This document shows, piece by piece, positions 50,803 through 59,875 of a DNA stretch of 64,000 nt (within the stretch, counting starts at the first letter, position 1; each line of letters begins with the position of its first letter). The notes under the pieces were generated by a model, which saw only the letters and a program-made list of their open reading frames with translations, had not been told where the DNA came from and made no database searches. Origin of the DNA: Defluviicoccus sp. GTDB taxonomy: Bacteria > Pseudomonadota > Alphaproteobacteria > MPNO01. The stretch lies in assembly GCA_028820505.1 (NCBI GenBank), contig JAPPIT010000102.1:1-64000 (forward strand), read 5' to 3'. The translations under genes and the position numbers were made by a program.

Positions 50803-51990
50803 ATGCAAACCGACTTGCTGGAACGCGTGACGGGCGTGCTGGACGACGCCCTCTCCGTCGACGTCACCCAGGAGCTGGTGCGGACCGACAGCACATGCGG
50901 CAAGGAAGCCGTCCTCGCCGCCGAGCTGGAGGAGCGCATCCGGGCGATCGGCGTCGGCAGGGTATGGCGGGAGGAGGTCTTCGACGGGAGGTCCAACACG
51001 CTGTGGGAGGTCGACAGCGGCAGGCCCGGCCCTCACCTCCTGTTTACCGGCCATCTCGACACCAAGCCGGTCTGCGAGGGCTGGACCCGGGACCCGTTCG
51101 ACGGCGCCATCGAGAACGGCCGCATGTTCGGCCACGGTGTCATGGACATGAAGGCCGGGCTCGGCTGCCAGGTAGGGGCGATCAAGACGATTCTCGATTC
51201 CGGGATCGACTTTTCGGGCAGGATCACCTTCGCGGCGGTCTGCGACCACATGGGCGACCAGACCGGCAGCATCGACCTGTTCCGCCGGCACCGCTTCGAC
51301 CACTGCATCCTCGGCGAGCTGACCGGCATGGAGATCTACGTAGCCCACCGCGGGCGTTACTATTTCGACATCTCGACGATCGGCCTCTCCGCCCACACCT
51401 GCCATAAGGACCTCGCGGTCAATGCCATCGAGAAGATGCTGCCCGTGGCGGAGGAGATTGCGAGGCTCCGGCACTTCCCCGAGATCGACGAGGAGATGAA
51501 GGCGCTGGTCGGGCCCGAGCTCTACATCGCGGTCGGCCGCATATTCGGGGGCCTGTTCCCCGGCGGCCCCTCGATGATCCCCGACCGCTGCACGATCCGC
51601 GTCGACACCAGGCCGCAGCCGGGCGTGCCGCTGGAAGAGGTCCAGGGACTGATCGAAGGGGCGGTAGCGCGGGCGAGGGAGCGCGACCAGGAGATACGGG
51701 TAGAGGTCGAAGTCGCGGACCGCAAGAACTCCTTCATGGTCCCAACCGACGCGCCGGTGGTCCGCTGCCTCGCCTCGGCGTGGGAGACGGTGATGGGCAG
51801 GCCGCCGGTCTTCGTCGGCGGTTCCTGGCTCGGCGACACGGCGAGCTTCGGCGATCTCTGCGAGACCGTGATCTTCGGCCCCGGCGGAGAGCCGGTCTAC
51901 CAGCCCGACGAATCGCTGGCTCTCGCCGACATCGAGACGGCGACCAAGATCAACGCGCTCGCCGCGCTGAACCTGCTGGGCGGGGCATGA
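50803..51990 (+). CDS. M20-family peptidase/deacylase homologue with altered metal site
   Basis: 395 residues. ArgE/DapE fold. Ligands of one metal are kept: His84 in FTGHLDTKPV, Asp115 in FGHGVMDMKAGLG and Glu172 in ILGELTG. The usual D-E-E (general base and second-metal ligand) reads D-H-M at 148-150 (AAVCDHMGD), and the C-terminal metal His position reads Tyr366 (GGEPVYQPDE). The dimer-side His in SAHT (about 198) is kept. It may bind a single metal and have lost normal hydrolysis, or use other chemistry. Its stop overlaps the amidase ATG. Confidence 0.85.
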   Translation: MQTDLLERVTGVLDDALSVDVTQELVRTDSTCGKEAVLAAELEERIRAIGVGRVWREEVFDGRSNTLWEVDSGRPGPHLLFTGHLDTKPVCEGWTRDPFDGAIENGRMFGHGVMDMKAGLGCQVGAIKTILDSGIDFSGRITFAAVCDHMGDQTGSIDLFRRHRFDHCILGELTGMEIYVAHRGRYYFDISTIGLSAHTCHKDLAVNAIEKMLPVAEEIARLRHFPEIDEEMKALVGPELYIAVGRIFGGLFPGGPSMIPDRCTIRVDTRPQPGVPLEEVQGLIEGAVARARERDQEIRVEVEVADRKNSFMVPTDAPVVRCLASAWETVMGRPPVFVGGSWLGDTASFGDLCETVIFGPGGEPVYQPDESLALADIETATKINALAALNLLGGA

Positions 51991-53093
51991 TGTTCGCGGA
52001 TCTGTCGCCGGATCGCTATCGCCGGCTGACCGCGAAGCGGGCGGCGCGCCTGGTCGCCGACGGCACCGTTTCCCCGGTCCACCTCGCCGAGCACGCCCTC
52101 GCTTCGGCGAAGGCGGCGGAACCGCGGATCAACGCCTATGTGCGCTTCCTGGAGGACGACGCCCTGCGCGCCGCGGGCGATCGCGAAGCGGAGGCCCGCG
52201 CCGGGCGGTTGAGAGGGAAGCTGCATGGCGTCCCGATCACGGTGAAAGACAATTTCTACCTGGCCGGACACCCGGTCTCGCGCGGCTCGTGCACGGCACC
52301 GGACGCTCCGGTCACGGAGAACGCGCCGATGATCGAGCGGGTCTTGGCGGCGGGGGCGGTGATCGTCGGCAAGACGACCATGCCGGAGTTCGGCTGGAAA
52401 GGAACGGGAAGCTCGCCGCTGACCGGCATCACCCGGAATCCGTGGGACCTCTCCCGGAACCCGGGCGGATCGAGCTCGGGCTCTGCGGCGACCGTCGCCG
52501 CGGGCGCAGTTCCGATCGCGCTCGGCTCCGACGCCGGCGGGTCGATCCGCATCCCGGCCGCCTGGGCGGACACCGAGCTCGACATTCCGCTGCCGCGCGG
52601 CATCTTCGAGACCCTGTGGGTGACGGGACGCGGTTTCGGATTCAGCGACGTCATCGCCGCGCGCGGCGCGGAAATGGACCCGGGGCTGGTGCGCTGCGGC
52701 GCGCTGGCGGAGGGCTACTCGCTGGCGGATTTCCTCGCGGCGATGGACGACCGGCGCAAGCTGAACGCCCGACTCGCCGCGACGCTCGAAAAATGGGACG
52801 TGCTGGTCACGCCCACCATGCCGCTGACCGCCTTCGCCGCCGAGGACGAGGTGCCGCCCGGCGGCGAGGCCGACGCGCCGCTCCCCTGGGTGACCTGGAC
52901 GCCCTACACTTACCCGTTCAACCTGTCCGGACAGCCGGCGGTCTCGATTCCGTGCGGATTCGACTCGAAGCGGCTTCCGGTGGGCCTCCAGATCGTCGCC
53001 AAATGGGGCGCCGACAGTCTCGCTCTCGCGGTCGCGCGGCGCTTCGAGAGAATTCTGGGAAGGGCGCGGCCGGCCCCGGTCAATGCGCCATGA
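51987..53093 (+). CDS. Amidase-signature family protein with an internal in-frame deletion
   Basis: 368 residues; usual members are about 460-490. The N-part keeps Lys87 (GVPITVKDNF), the cis-Ser loop (NPGGSSSGSAATVAAG) and the nucleophile Ser186 (GSDAGGSIRIPAAW). Right after IPAAW (residue 193, about nt 52563) the sequence jumps to ADTELDIPLPRGIFETLW, normally located about 110 residues later, so the FGLKPT and GPMTRTV segments are missing without a frameshift. The C-part (DVLVTPTMPLTAFAAED; PFNLSGQPAVSIPCGFD) is normal. Overlaps the M20 homologue (ATGA) and the convergent usp gene by 14 nt. Confidence 0.88.
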   Translation: MMFADLSPDRYRRLTAKRAARLVADGTVSPVHLAEHALASAKAAEPRINAYVRFLEDDALRAAGDREAEARAGRLRGKLHGVPITVKDNFYLAGHPVSRGSCTAPDAPVTENAPMIERVLAAGAVIVGKTTMPEFGWKGTGSSPLTGITRNPWDLSRNPGGSSSGSAATVAAGAVPIALGSDAGGSIRIPAAWADTELDIPLPRGIFETLWVTGRGFGFSDVIAARGAEMDPGLVRCGALAEGYSLADFLAAMDDRRKLNARLAATLEKWDVLVTPTMPLTAFAAEDEVPPGGEADAPLPWVTWTPYTYPFNLSGQPAVSIPCGFDSKRLPVGLQIVAKWGADSLALAVARRFERILGRARPAPVNAP

Positions 53094-53949
53094 AGACCGG
53101 CATTTCCGCCCGGGTCAGCACGTGCTGGGTGACCCCGCCGAGGATGAGCTGACGCAACCGGCTGCGGGAAAACGCGCCCATGACCAGGAGATCGGCGCCG
53201 ATCGCGCTCGCCTCGGCCAGCAGCACCTCGCCGATGGAACGGTAGTCGGGGGACAGATCCCTGATCTCGGCGTCGATTCCGTGCCAAGCGAGGTTCTCGC
53301 GGATCGACTCGGCGGACGGTCCCTGCTTCGCGCCGGTGGTGACGGAGAGCAGGCGGACCTTCTTCGACCGTTCCAGCAGCAGCGCCTTGGCGGCGTGGAA
53401 CGCGCGCGCCGCCGGGCCGCTCCGGTTCCAGCCGACCAGCACGGTCTCGCCGATACTCTCGGGCGGCGTGGGCGGGGTGACCAGCACCGGCCGGCCGGTC
53501 GAGAAAATGGCCGATTCCACGCTCAGCAGGTCGAGGTTCGAGGAGCCGCCGAGGGGACGGCCGACGACGATCATGTCGTAGGCGCCGCCGCGCCGGGCGA
53601 CCACGTCCGGGCCGAACTCGTCGACCGCCTCCCAGCTTACCGAGGGATGGTCGGAATGGCCGGCCTGGGTGCGAATCTCGAAGCCGGTCTCTTCGACGAA
53701 GGCATCGAAACGCGCGCGGGAGGAGGCCTCGATCTCGTTGGCGCGCTCGATATGCTCGGCCTCGAGGTCGTGGCTTACATAGGCGTGGATGCCCTCGTAG
53801 CCCATGGCCGCGATCGCGCGCGGCCGCTCGCGGACATGGGTGACCGCGACGTGCGCCGAGAATTGCCGGGCGATCGTACCGGCGGCGTGCAGCACCGAGG
53901 CGTCGGTTTCCGGCTCGATCAGCAGGGCGAGAATGGACCGCGTCGTCAT
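53080..53949 (-). CDS. Tandem universal stress protein
   Basis: 289 residues: two UspA domains. The second (about 155-289) has the ATP-binding pattern MGAFSRSRLRQLILGGVTQH with the G-x2-x-x-R and Gly-rich run; the first (SILALLIEPETDASVLHAAG) is less conserved. Usp proteins help survival under stress and starvation. The last 14 nt overlap the amidase end on the opposite strand. Single gene with its own promoter region upstream. Confidence 0.9.
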   Translation of the reverse strand: MTTRSILALLIEPETDASVLHAAGTIARQFSAHVAVTHVRERPRAIAAMGYEGIHAYVSHDLEAEHIERANEIEASSRARFDAFVEETGFEIRTQAGHSDHPSVSWEAVDEFGPDVVARRGGAYDMIVVGRPLGGSSNLDLLSVESAIFSTGRPVLVTPPTPPESIGETVLVGWNRSGPAARAFHAAKALLLERSKKVRLLSVTTGAKQGPSAESIRENLAWHGIDAEIRDLSPDYRSIGEVLLAEASAIGADLLVMGAFSRSRLRQLILGGVTQHVLTRAEMPVFMAH

Positions 53950-54052
53950 CGTACCTTCCTATCGCGAGAACGGTATCGCCGCGCCGCGCTGTTTTCAATA
54001 TGGGGCCGGACAAAGGAAATGCGAAGCGGCCTTGCCGGCGGCTCCGACACGG

Positions 54053-54382
54053 TCAACTGGTGAGCTTGCAGCGCCGCCAGCGTTCGGCGGGACCCTCCCC
54101 CACGGTCACGTCGAGATCGTATTCGCCGAGCAGGACCATGTTGACCGTCTTCCCGGCTCCCCGCTCGCCGGGGGGCACGACATACCGGAACCCGTGCCGG
54201 TCGTAGTCGCCGGTCATCGAGGTGCCGCCCGGCGTGACGATGGCCGGGCCGTCGATCTGCATCGACCGGCTGCCCTCGCACCACATGCCGTCGATGGCGT
54301 CGGCGCGCGCGTCGGGCGCCGCAGCCAGCCAAACGGCCACGAAGACGAATGCCGCAATCGGAAAATGCGCCCGAACGGTCAT
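54053..54382 (-). CDS. Small exported protein of unknown function
   Basis: 109 residues. A signal peptide (MTVRAHFPIAAFVFVAVWLA then AAPDARADA) precedes a beta-rich mature part of about 80 residues: MWCEGSRSMQIDGPAIVTPG and MVLLGEYDLDVTVGEGPAER. Two cysteines (MWCEG and RRCKL) could form a disulfide joining the ends of the mature chain. Resembles small periplasmic proteins found in many alphaproteobacteria; no function assigned. Divergent from the acyl-CoA synthetase. Confidence 0.72.
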   Translation of the reverse strand: MTVRAHFPIAAFVFVAVWLAAAPDARADAIDGMWCEGSRSMQIDGPAIVTPGGTSMTGDYDRHGFRYVVPPGERGAGKTVNMVLLGEYDLDVTVGEGPAERWRRCKLTS

Positions 54383-54487
54383 TGTGCCCCCCCGCCGCGA
54401 TTGGAGACCTGTCTCGATCGGCGCGAACCGCGTCTCGCCGGCGATCTGGGTCCGCCGCCCCGTCCAGGTTGACGCCCGGCCGGGACG

Positions 54488-56593
54488 ATGCCGATACTCC
54501 CGCCCGGTCGCGGTCCGGGCGGGGTCGAGGTGTTCAGGTCAGTCGAGCAGCTTTTCAGGCCGCGGTCCATTGCCATCGTCGGCGCTTCGGAGAGCGGCGC
54601 CGGCGGTTGGCCGCGGGCGATCTTCGGCAACCTCGCGCATGCCGGCTTCCCGGTCCCGGTCTATCTGATCAACCCGCGGCGCGACCGCCTGTGGGATCGC
54701 GACGTATACCCGTCCTTCGCGAGCCTGCCGGAACCCGTCGACCTCGCCCTCACCATCATCCCTGCCGAGAGCGTAGTCGACGCGCTCGCCGAGGGGCACG
54801 CCAACGGACTCAAGGCCGCGCTGGTCTTCGCCGCGAGATTCGGCGAAGGGGGCGACGAGGCGGGCGGCGCGCGCGCCCAGGCGCTTGCGGAACTCTGCGA
54901 TGAGGGACTCCGGGTCTGCGGACCCAACTGCATGGGCGCGCTCGCCTTGCCCGAGTCCCATCTGTTCTACCCCGCGGAACGGGTGCGCGCGCTCCCGCGC
55001 GGCGGCGTCGGCGTGGTCTTCCAGTCCGGCGGGACCTTCCAGTACTGGCTCGGACAGGGCGCCGTCCGGGGTCTCGGCTTCAGCTATGCGGTGTCCAGCG
55101 GCAACGAGCTCGACCTCGACGTCGCCGACTACATCGCCTTCCTGGTCGACGACCCGGGGACCCGGGTCATCGCCTGTATGCTGGAGGGAATTCGCCGCCC
55201 CGAAGCCTTCATGGCGGCCGCCGCCAGGGCTCTTGCCGCGGCAAAGCCCATCGTGGTCGTCAAGACCGGGGCGAGCGAGCGCGGCCGTTCGGCGACCGAG
55301 AGCCATACCGGCGCGGTGGCCGGCGACGACGACATCTTCAACGCGGTCTGCGACCGCTACGGCATCGTACGCTGTCACGGCCTCGACGACCTGATCGAGA
55401 CCGCCCTGATGTTTTCGACCGTGCGGCTCCCCAGGGGACCGCGCGTGGCGTTCGCGGGCTATTCGGGCGGGGCGACCGGCCTGTTCCTCGATTACGCCAG
55501 CGAGGTCGGCCTTCCCGTCGCGGAGCTGAGCGGGGAGACAAAAGCCGCGATCGCGCCGCTTCTGGATCGGGGACTAAAGCCGTCCAACCCGCTCGACGGC
55601 GGCGCCGGCCTGGCCGGCCGGCCGCAGGACTTCAAGGAAATCTGCAAGGCGATCGCGGAGGACCCCGGCGTCGATATCCTTTCGATGCAGGGCCAGCTCC
55701 CGGCCCAAGGCGGTGAGCGCGGCGACCCGGAGACGTTCGCCGCCGCGAGCCGAGGCGCGGCCTCGGTAGTCGCACACGGGCGCATGGGACAGAACGTCAC
55801 CGATGCCGGGCGCGCGTTCCAGACGGCGGCCGGCGTGCCGTTCCTCCAAGGGCTCCCGGAGACGGTGCGCTCCCTGAAGGCGCTCGGAAGTTATGCCGAA
55901 CGCCGGCGGCGGGGGGTGCCGGCGGAGCGCGGTCCGGCGGCCCCGCTCTCGGGACCGGTCGCCCAATTGCTCGCCACCGCGAATGTCCCGGAGCCGGGCG
56001 GCGGCTTCGCCGCAACCGCCGCCGACGCGGCCGGGCTCGCCGACGAGATCGGGTATCCGGTGGCGCTCAAGATCGTTTCGCCCCAGGCCGTCCACAAGAC
56101 CGAGATCGGCGGCGTCGTGCTCGGGCTCGGAGATGCCGGCTCCGTCGTCCGGGCGGCCGACGGGATGCAGGCGCGGCTGAGGGAGGCAGAACCGGGCGCG
56201 CAACTCGACGGGTTCCTGGTCCAGGAGATGACGGACGGGCTGGAAATGTTCGTCGGCCTGCGCGACGACCCGCAATTCGGGCCGTTCATCGTCGCGGGCC
56301 TCGGGGGCGTCCATGTCGAGGCGCTGGGAGATCTCGCCTTCCGGCTTCTTCCCATCGACGAGACCGAGGCGCGCGAGATGCTGGACTCGCTGCGCGGCCG
56401 CGTGCTGCTGGGTCCGTATCGAGGCCGGGCGGCGCGCGACGTGGACGCCCTCGTCCGCGCGATGCTGGCGGCCGGGGAAGTCTATTCCGGCGTGCGCGAC
56501 CGCTTCGCCGATATCGAGATCAACCCGCTGACCGTCCTAGCCGAGGGCGAAGGCGTGCGGGCCGTGGACATCAGGGAGACGCCCCGAAGATGA
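54488..56593 (+). CDS. NDP-forming acyl-CoA synthetase (acetate--CoA ligase family)
   Basis: 701 residues. Domain order: CoA-binding Rossmann (LFRPRSIAIVGASESGAGGW, about 22-41), succinyl-CoA-synthetase-like with the phospho-His273 in ATESHTGAVAGDDD, second ligase domain, then ATP-grasp (about 470-690: EIGYPVALKIVSPQAVHKTE, and FVGLRDDPQFGPFIVAGLGG). Such enzymes activate acids to CoA thioesters using ADP-forming chemistry; FerA (feruloyl-CoA synthetase) of Sphingobium is of this type. It overlaps the acyl-CoA dehydrogenase by 4 nt and precedes a hydroxycinnamoyl-CoA hydratase/lyase-like gene, which suggests an aromatic acid substrate. Confidence 0.9.
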   Translation: MPILPPGRGPGGVEVFRSVEQLFRPRSIAIVGASESGAGGWPRAIFGNLAHAGFPVPVYLINPRRDRLWDRDVYPSFASLPEPVDLALTIIPAESVVDALAEGHANGLKAALVFAARFGEGGDEAGGARAQALAELCDEGLRVCGPNCMGALALPESHLFYPAERVRALPRGGVGVVFQSGGTFQYWLGQGAVRGLGFSYAVSSGNELDLDVADYIAFLVDDPGTRVIACMLEGIRRPEAFMAAAARALAAAKPIVVVKTGASERGRSATESHTGAVAGDDDIFNAVCDRYGIVRCHGLDDLIETALMFSTVRLPRGPRVAFAGYSGGATGLFLDYASEVGLPVAELSGETKAAIAPLLDRGLKPSNPLDGGAGLAGRPQDFKEICKAIAEDPGVDILSMQGQLPAQGGERGDPETFAAASRGAASVVAHGRMGQNVTDAGRAFQTAAGVPFLQGLPETVRSLKALGSYAERRRRGVPAERGPAAPLSGPVAQLLATANVPEPGGGFAATAADAAGLADEIGYPVALKIVSPQAVHKTEIGGVVLGLGDAGSVVRAADGMQARLREAEPGAQLDGFLVQEMTDGLEMFVGLRDDPQFGPFIVAGLGGVHVEALGDLAFRLLPIDETEAREMLDSLRGRVLLGPYRGRAARDVDALVRAMLAAGEVYSGVRDRFADIEINPLTVLAEGEGVRAVDIRETPRR

Positions 56594-57774
56594 GGGACGG
56601 CATGCATGACGACGCGATGAATTTCGATCTTCCCGAAGAGCTCGCGATGCTCAAGGAGACGGTCCGGCGCTTCGTCGACCGCGAGCTGATCCCGATCGAG
56701 CGCGAGACCTGCGAAGGCGGAAAGATCAGGCCCGACCTGCGCACGGTGCTGGAGGAGAAGGCGAAGGCGCTGGGGCTCTGGCTCTACGACGTGCCGGAAG
56801 AATATGGCGGGCTCGGCCTCGGGCTGCTCGCCCGCACCGTGGTGTGGTCGGAGTTGGGCCGCACCATCGCGCTGCCCTCCCGCAACGCCAGCATCTTCGG
56901 CCCGTCGGTGAGCCCCATCCTCTATTTCCTCAACGAGGAACAGAAGGAGCGCTACCTGCTGCCAGTCATCGCGGGGGAAAAGAAGGCCTGCTTCGCCCAG
57001 ACCGAACCGGATGCCGGCGGCGATCCCGGCGCCATGCGGTCCACCGCGGTCCGCGACGGCGACCATTACGTGATCAACGGCATGAAGCGCTTCATCACCG
57101 GCGCGGACGAAGCGGACTTCGCCCAGGTCTTCGCCGCGACGGATCGGGAGAAGGGATCGCGCGGCGGCATTTCCGGATTCCTGGTCGACATGGAGACGCC
57201 GGGCGTGAAGCTGCTCAGGCCGCAGGAAACCATGATGGACGACCGGCCCTGGGAAATCGCCTTCGAGGACGTGCGGGTCCCGGTGGAAAACCGCATCGGC
57301 GAGGAGGGCGAAGGGTTCAGGTTCGCCCAGAACTGGATCAGCGCCGGGCGCATCCGCCACGGGGCGCGCGGCATGGGTGTGATGGAGCGCTGCCTCGAGC
57401 TCGGCGCCCGCTACGCGAAGGAGCGGGTGACGTTCGGCAAGCCGCTCGCGGAACGCCAGGCCGTCCAGTGGATGCTGGTCGACACCTATGCCGACCTCCA
57501 CCAGCTCCGGCTGATCGTCCGCCACGCCGCATGGAAGGCCGACCGCGGCGAGGACGTCCGCTACGAGGCCTATATGTGCAAGTATCTCGGCGACACGAAG
57601 TCGTTCGAGGCCGCCGACCGGTGCCTGCAGATTCACGGCGGCATCGGGCTTACCACCGATCTCCCCATCGAGCGGATGTGGCGCGACCAGCGGAGCTTCG
57701 TCATCACGGAGGGGCCGACCGAGATCCTCAAGATGGCGCTCGCGCGCCGCGTGCTGCACGAATACGGCGGATGA
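56590..57774 (+). CDS. Acyl-CoA dehydrogenase
   Basis: 394 residues; ATGA overlap with the synthetase gene. Alpha-beta-alpha ACAD fold: NFDLPEELAMLKETVRRFVD at the start, FAQTEPDAGGDPGAMRSTAV (FAD-contacting segment), RHGARGMGVMERCLELGARY, KERVTFGKPLAERQAVQWML and IHGGIGLTTDLPIERMWRDQ. FAD-linked desaturation of an acyl-CoA side chain; electrons pass to ETF. In Acinetobacter hca, a comparable dehydrogenase (HcaD) handles saturated phenylpropanoid-CoAs, a possible role here. Confidence 0.92.
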   Translation: MRDGMHDDAMNFDLPEELAMLKETVRRFVDRELIPIERETCEGGKIRPDLRTVLEEKAKALGLWLYDVPEEYGGLGLGLLARTVVWSELGRTIALPSRNASIFGPSVSPILYFLNEEQKERYLLPVIAGEKKACFAQTEPDAGGDPGAMRSTAVRDGDHYVINGMKRFITGADEADFAQVFAATDREKGSRGGISGFLVDMETPGVKLLRPQETMMDDRPWEIAFEDVRVPVENRIGEEGEGFRFAQNWISAGRIRHGARGMGVMERCLELGARYAKERVTFGKPLAERQAVQWMLVDTYADLHQLRLIVRHAAWKADRGEDVRYEAYMCKYLGDTKSFEAADRCLQIHGGIGLTTDLPIERMWRDQRSFVITEGPTEILKMALARRVLHEYGG

Positions 57775-57861
57775 AACGGGCGCCGCTTTGACCGGACGCC
57801 GCGCTCCGATAAGCTTTCCCCAATCGCGACGACGGAACGCACGAAGCCCGAAGGAGAGGTC

Positions 57862-58710
57862 ATGGCCGAGTACAACTACGAATGCGTGAAGATCGAGATC
57901 CGGGACGGTATCGGCTGGGCGATTATGAACCGGCCCGAGAAGCGCAACGCCATGAGCCCGCAGCTTCACTACGACATGGACGACGCGCTGGGCCGGCTCG
58001 AGACCGACCCCGACGCGCGCGTGGTCGTGGTCACCGGCGCGGGCGGCAATTTCAGCGCCGGTCAGGACCTCAAGAAGTTCTTCCGCGAGCTGGAGAACGA
58101 CCCGTTCGAGCGCAAGAAGGCGCAGCGCCATGCCAATAGCTGGCGCTGGCAGCGCTTGTACAACTACGACAAGCCGACGATCGCGATGATCCACGGCTAC
58201 TGCGTCGGCGGCGCCTTCATGCAGCTGCTGGCGACCGACTTCGCGATCGCGGCGAAGACGGCGACGTTCTCCCTGTCGGAGGTCAACTGGGGCATCCTGC
58301 CCGGCGCGCTGGTCGCCAAGGTAATCTCCGATGCGATCCTGCCCCGCCACGCGCTCTACTATGCGTGCCTCGGCGACCCGTTCGACGGCGACGAGGCGGC
58401 GCGGATCGGCATGATCAACTACGCCGTGCCGGAGGACGAGCTGGAGGCCGAGACCGTCAAGCTCGCCGAGAGGCTGATGAAGAAGAGCCCGGCGGTGCTG
58501 CGCGCGACCAAGCAGGCGGTGCGCCAGGTCCGCACGATGGATTTCGACCAGGCCTACGACTACCTCGCCGCCAAGGGTCAATCGATCAAGGTGGGCGACG
58601 CCGAGGACTCCTACAACACGGGACTTCGCCAGTTCCTCGACGAGAAGAGCTACAAGCCGACATTCGAGCCGTTCAAGCTCGGCACGCTTTTGTCGGATCA
58701 GCGGGACTAG
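57862..58710 (+). CDS. Enoyl-CoA hydratase/isomerase, hydroxycinnamoyl-CoA hydratase/lyase-like
   Basis: 282 residues with AAGGAGAGG before the ATG. Crotonase fold: WAIMNRPEKRNAMSPQLHYD near the N-terminus, oxyanion-hole GAGGNFSAGQDLKKFFRELE, YDKPTIAMIHGYCVGGAFMQ and LSEVNWGILPGALVAK with the catalytic Glu. The NRPEKRNAMSP start, the L-S-E-x-N-W-G-I block and the tail (TGLRQFLDEKSYKPTFEPFK) are like p-hydroxycinnamoyl-CoA hydratase/lyase (FerB/HCHL), and a Tyr is present in DYLAAKG-type position. HCHL would make an aromatic aldehyde and acetyl-CoA. Ordinary enoyl-CoA hydratase is the alternative. Confidence 0.85.
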   Translation: MAEYNYECVKIEIRDGIGWAIMNRPEKRNAMSPQLHYDMDDALGRLETDPDARVVVVTGAGGNFSAGQDLKKFFRELENDPFERKKAQRHANSWRWQRLYNYDKPTIAMIHGYCVGGAFMQLLATDFAIAAKTATFSLSEVNWGILPGALVAKVISDAILPRHALYYACLGDPFDGDEAARIGMINYAVPEDELEAETVKLAERLMKKSPAVLRATKQAVRQVRTMDFDQAYDYLAAKGQSIKVGDAEDSYNTGLRQFLDEKSYKPTFEPFKLGTLLSDQRD

Positions 58711-58738
58711 ACGGCACGCAAACAGGGGAGAGACGAAT

Positions 58739-59803
58739 ATGAAACGAGTGCTGAGCATCGCCCTGGCGGGCGCGGCCGTGGCCCTGATGGGCTTCGCCGG
58801 CACGGCGGAGGCGCAGTTCTACAAGGGCAAGCGCATCACCATCCTGATCAACTATTCGGCGGGCGGGCCGACCGACATCGAGGGACGGCTCGTCGCCAAG
58901 CATCTGAGCAAGCACATCCCCGGCAATCCGCGCATCATCGTGAAGAACGTTCCGGGCGCGGGCGGCATCACCGGTTCCAACTATATGGGCGAGGTCGCCA
59001 AGCCGGACGGGTTGTCGCTCGCGATCTTCACCCCGCCGCTGATCTCGCAAGTGCTCCAGGATCCCGGGCTCCGCGTCGACTTCTCAAAATTCGTCTGGCT
59101 CGCCGGCATCGGGCATCCGCAGGTCTGCTACATCCGCAAGGACGCGGGCGTCGGCACGGTCGACGACATTCTGAAGATCAAGGGGTTCAAGGCCGCCGGC
59201 ATGCGGACCACGTCCTCGCACGACCTCCGGTTCCGCATGGCGCTCGACCTGCTGGGCGCGGATTACAAATACGTCACCGGCTACAAGGGGCTCGCCAAGG
59301 TGGTCGCGGGCGTGATGCAGAACGAGACCCAATTCTCCTGCGGCTCGGTGCCGGGGTTCCGCAAGAACGTCGAGCCCAACCTGATCGAGCCCGGCCATGC
59401 GATCGCGCTCTGGTACTATTCCGCGGTCGGTCCCGACGGCAAGGAGGTGCGCAACCCGCATCTCAAGGGCATCCCGACATATCTCGACGTCTACAAGAAG
59501 CTCAAAGGCAAGACGCCCTCAGGCGTGCAATACGATGCATTCCAGCTCATCAACAACCTTTCGGTGAGCATGCTTCGCGGCTCCTTCGTGCCCGCCGGCA
59601 CGCCCGACGAGGCGGTCAAGGCGCTGCGCGCAGCCTGGGCGTCGGTCGCCAAGGACAAGGACTTCGCCGCCGACTACACCAAGGTGATCAAAGCGCCGCC
59701 GAACATCATCCTGACCGCAGCGGCGCAGGCCCACGTGAACGCGGCGGGCAAGGTCTCGCCCGAGATCGTCGCCTTCTTCAAGGACCTGATCGGCAGGAAA
59801 TAG
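58739..59803 (+). CDS. Tripartite tricarboxylate transporter substrate-binding protein (TctC/Bug family)
   Basis: 354 residues with GGGGAGAG before the ATG. Signal peptide (SIALAGAAVALMGFAGTAEA) then the mature Bug-like receptor: RITILINYSAGGPTDIEGRL, VKNVPGAGGITGSNYMGEVA and LSVSMLRGSFVPAGTPDEAV. It captures an anionic solute in the periplasm and passes it to the TctAB permease encoded just downstream. Following the acyl-CoA genes by 28 nt, it likely serves the same pathway, perhaps taking up an aromatic or dicarboxylic acid. Confidence 0.92.
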   Translation: MKRVLSIALAGAAVALMGFAGTAEAQFYKGKRITILINYSAGGPTDIEGRLVAKHLSKHIPGNPRIIVKNVPGAGGITGSNYMGEVAKPDGLSLAIFTPPLISQVLQDPGLRVDFSKFVWLAGIGHPQVCYIRKDAGVGTVDDILKIKGFKAAGMRTTSSHDLRFRMALDLLGADYKYVTGYKGLAKVVAGVMQNETQFSCGSVPGFRKNVEPNLIEPGHAIALWYYSAVGPDGKEVRNPHLKGIPTYLDVYKKLKGKTPSGVQYDAFQLINNLSVSMLRGSFVPAGTPDEAVKALRAAWASVAKDKDFAADYTKVIKAPPNIILTAAAQAHVNAAGKVSPEIVAFFKDLIGRK

Positions 59804-59830
59804 CCGATACGCTCCTGACGCACTGACGCA

Positions 59831-59855
59831 CCCGGGCGGCGTATTGCCGCCCGGG
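59831..59855 (+). promoter_or_regulatory. Perfect intercistronic stem-loop between tctC and tctAB
   Basis: CCCGGGCGGC, loop GTATT, GCCGCCCGGG: a perfect 10-bp GC stem located 27 nt after the TctC stop and 20 nt before the permease ATG. No U-tract follows, so it is unlikely to be a full terminator. Such hairpins after solute-receptor genes protect the upstream mRNA and lower permease expression; that role is inferred. Confidence 0.65.
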
Positions 59856-59875
59856 TGTCCCGTCCGGACCTCCCG

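Noticed and set aside
59855..59875. GTG at 59855 as start of the TctAB permease
   Set aside because: It would begin on the last base of the perfect stem-loop and add seven non-conserved residues; the ATG at 59876 begins at the conserved membrane region.
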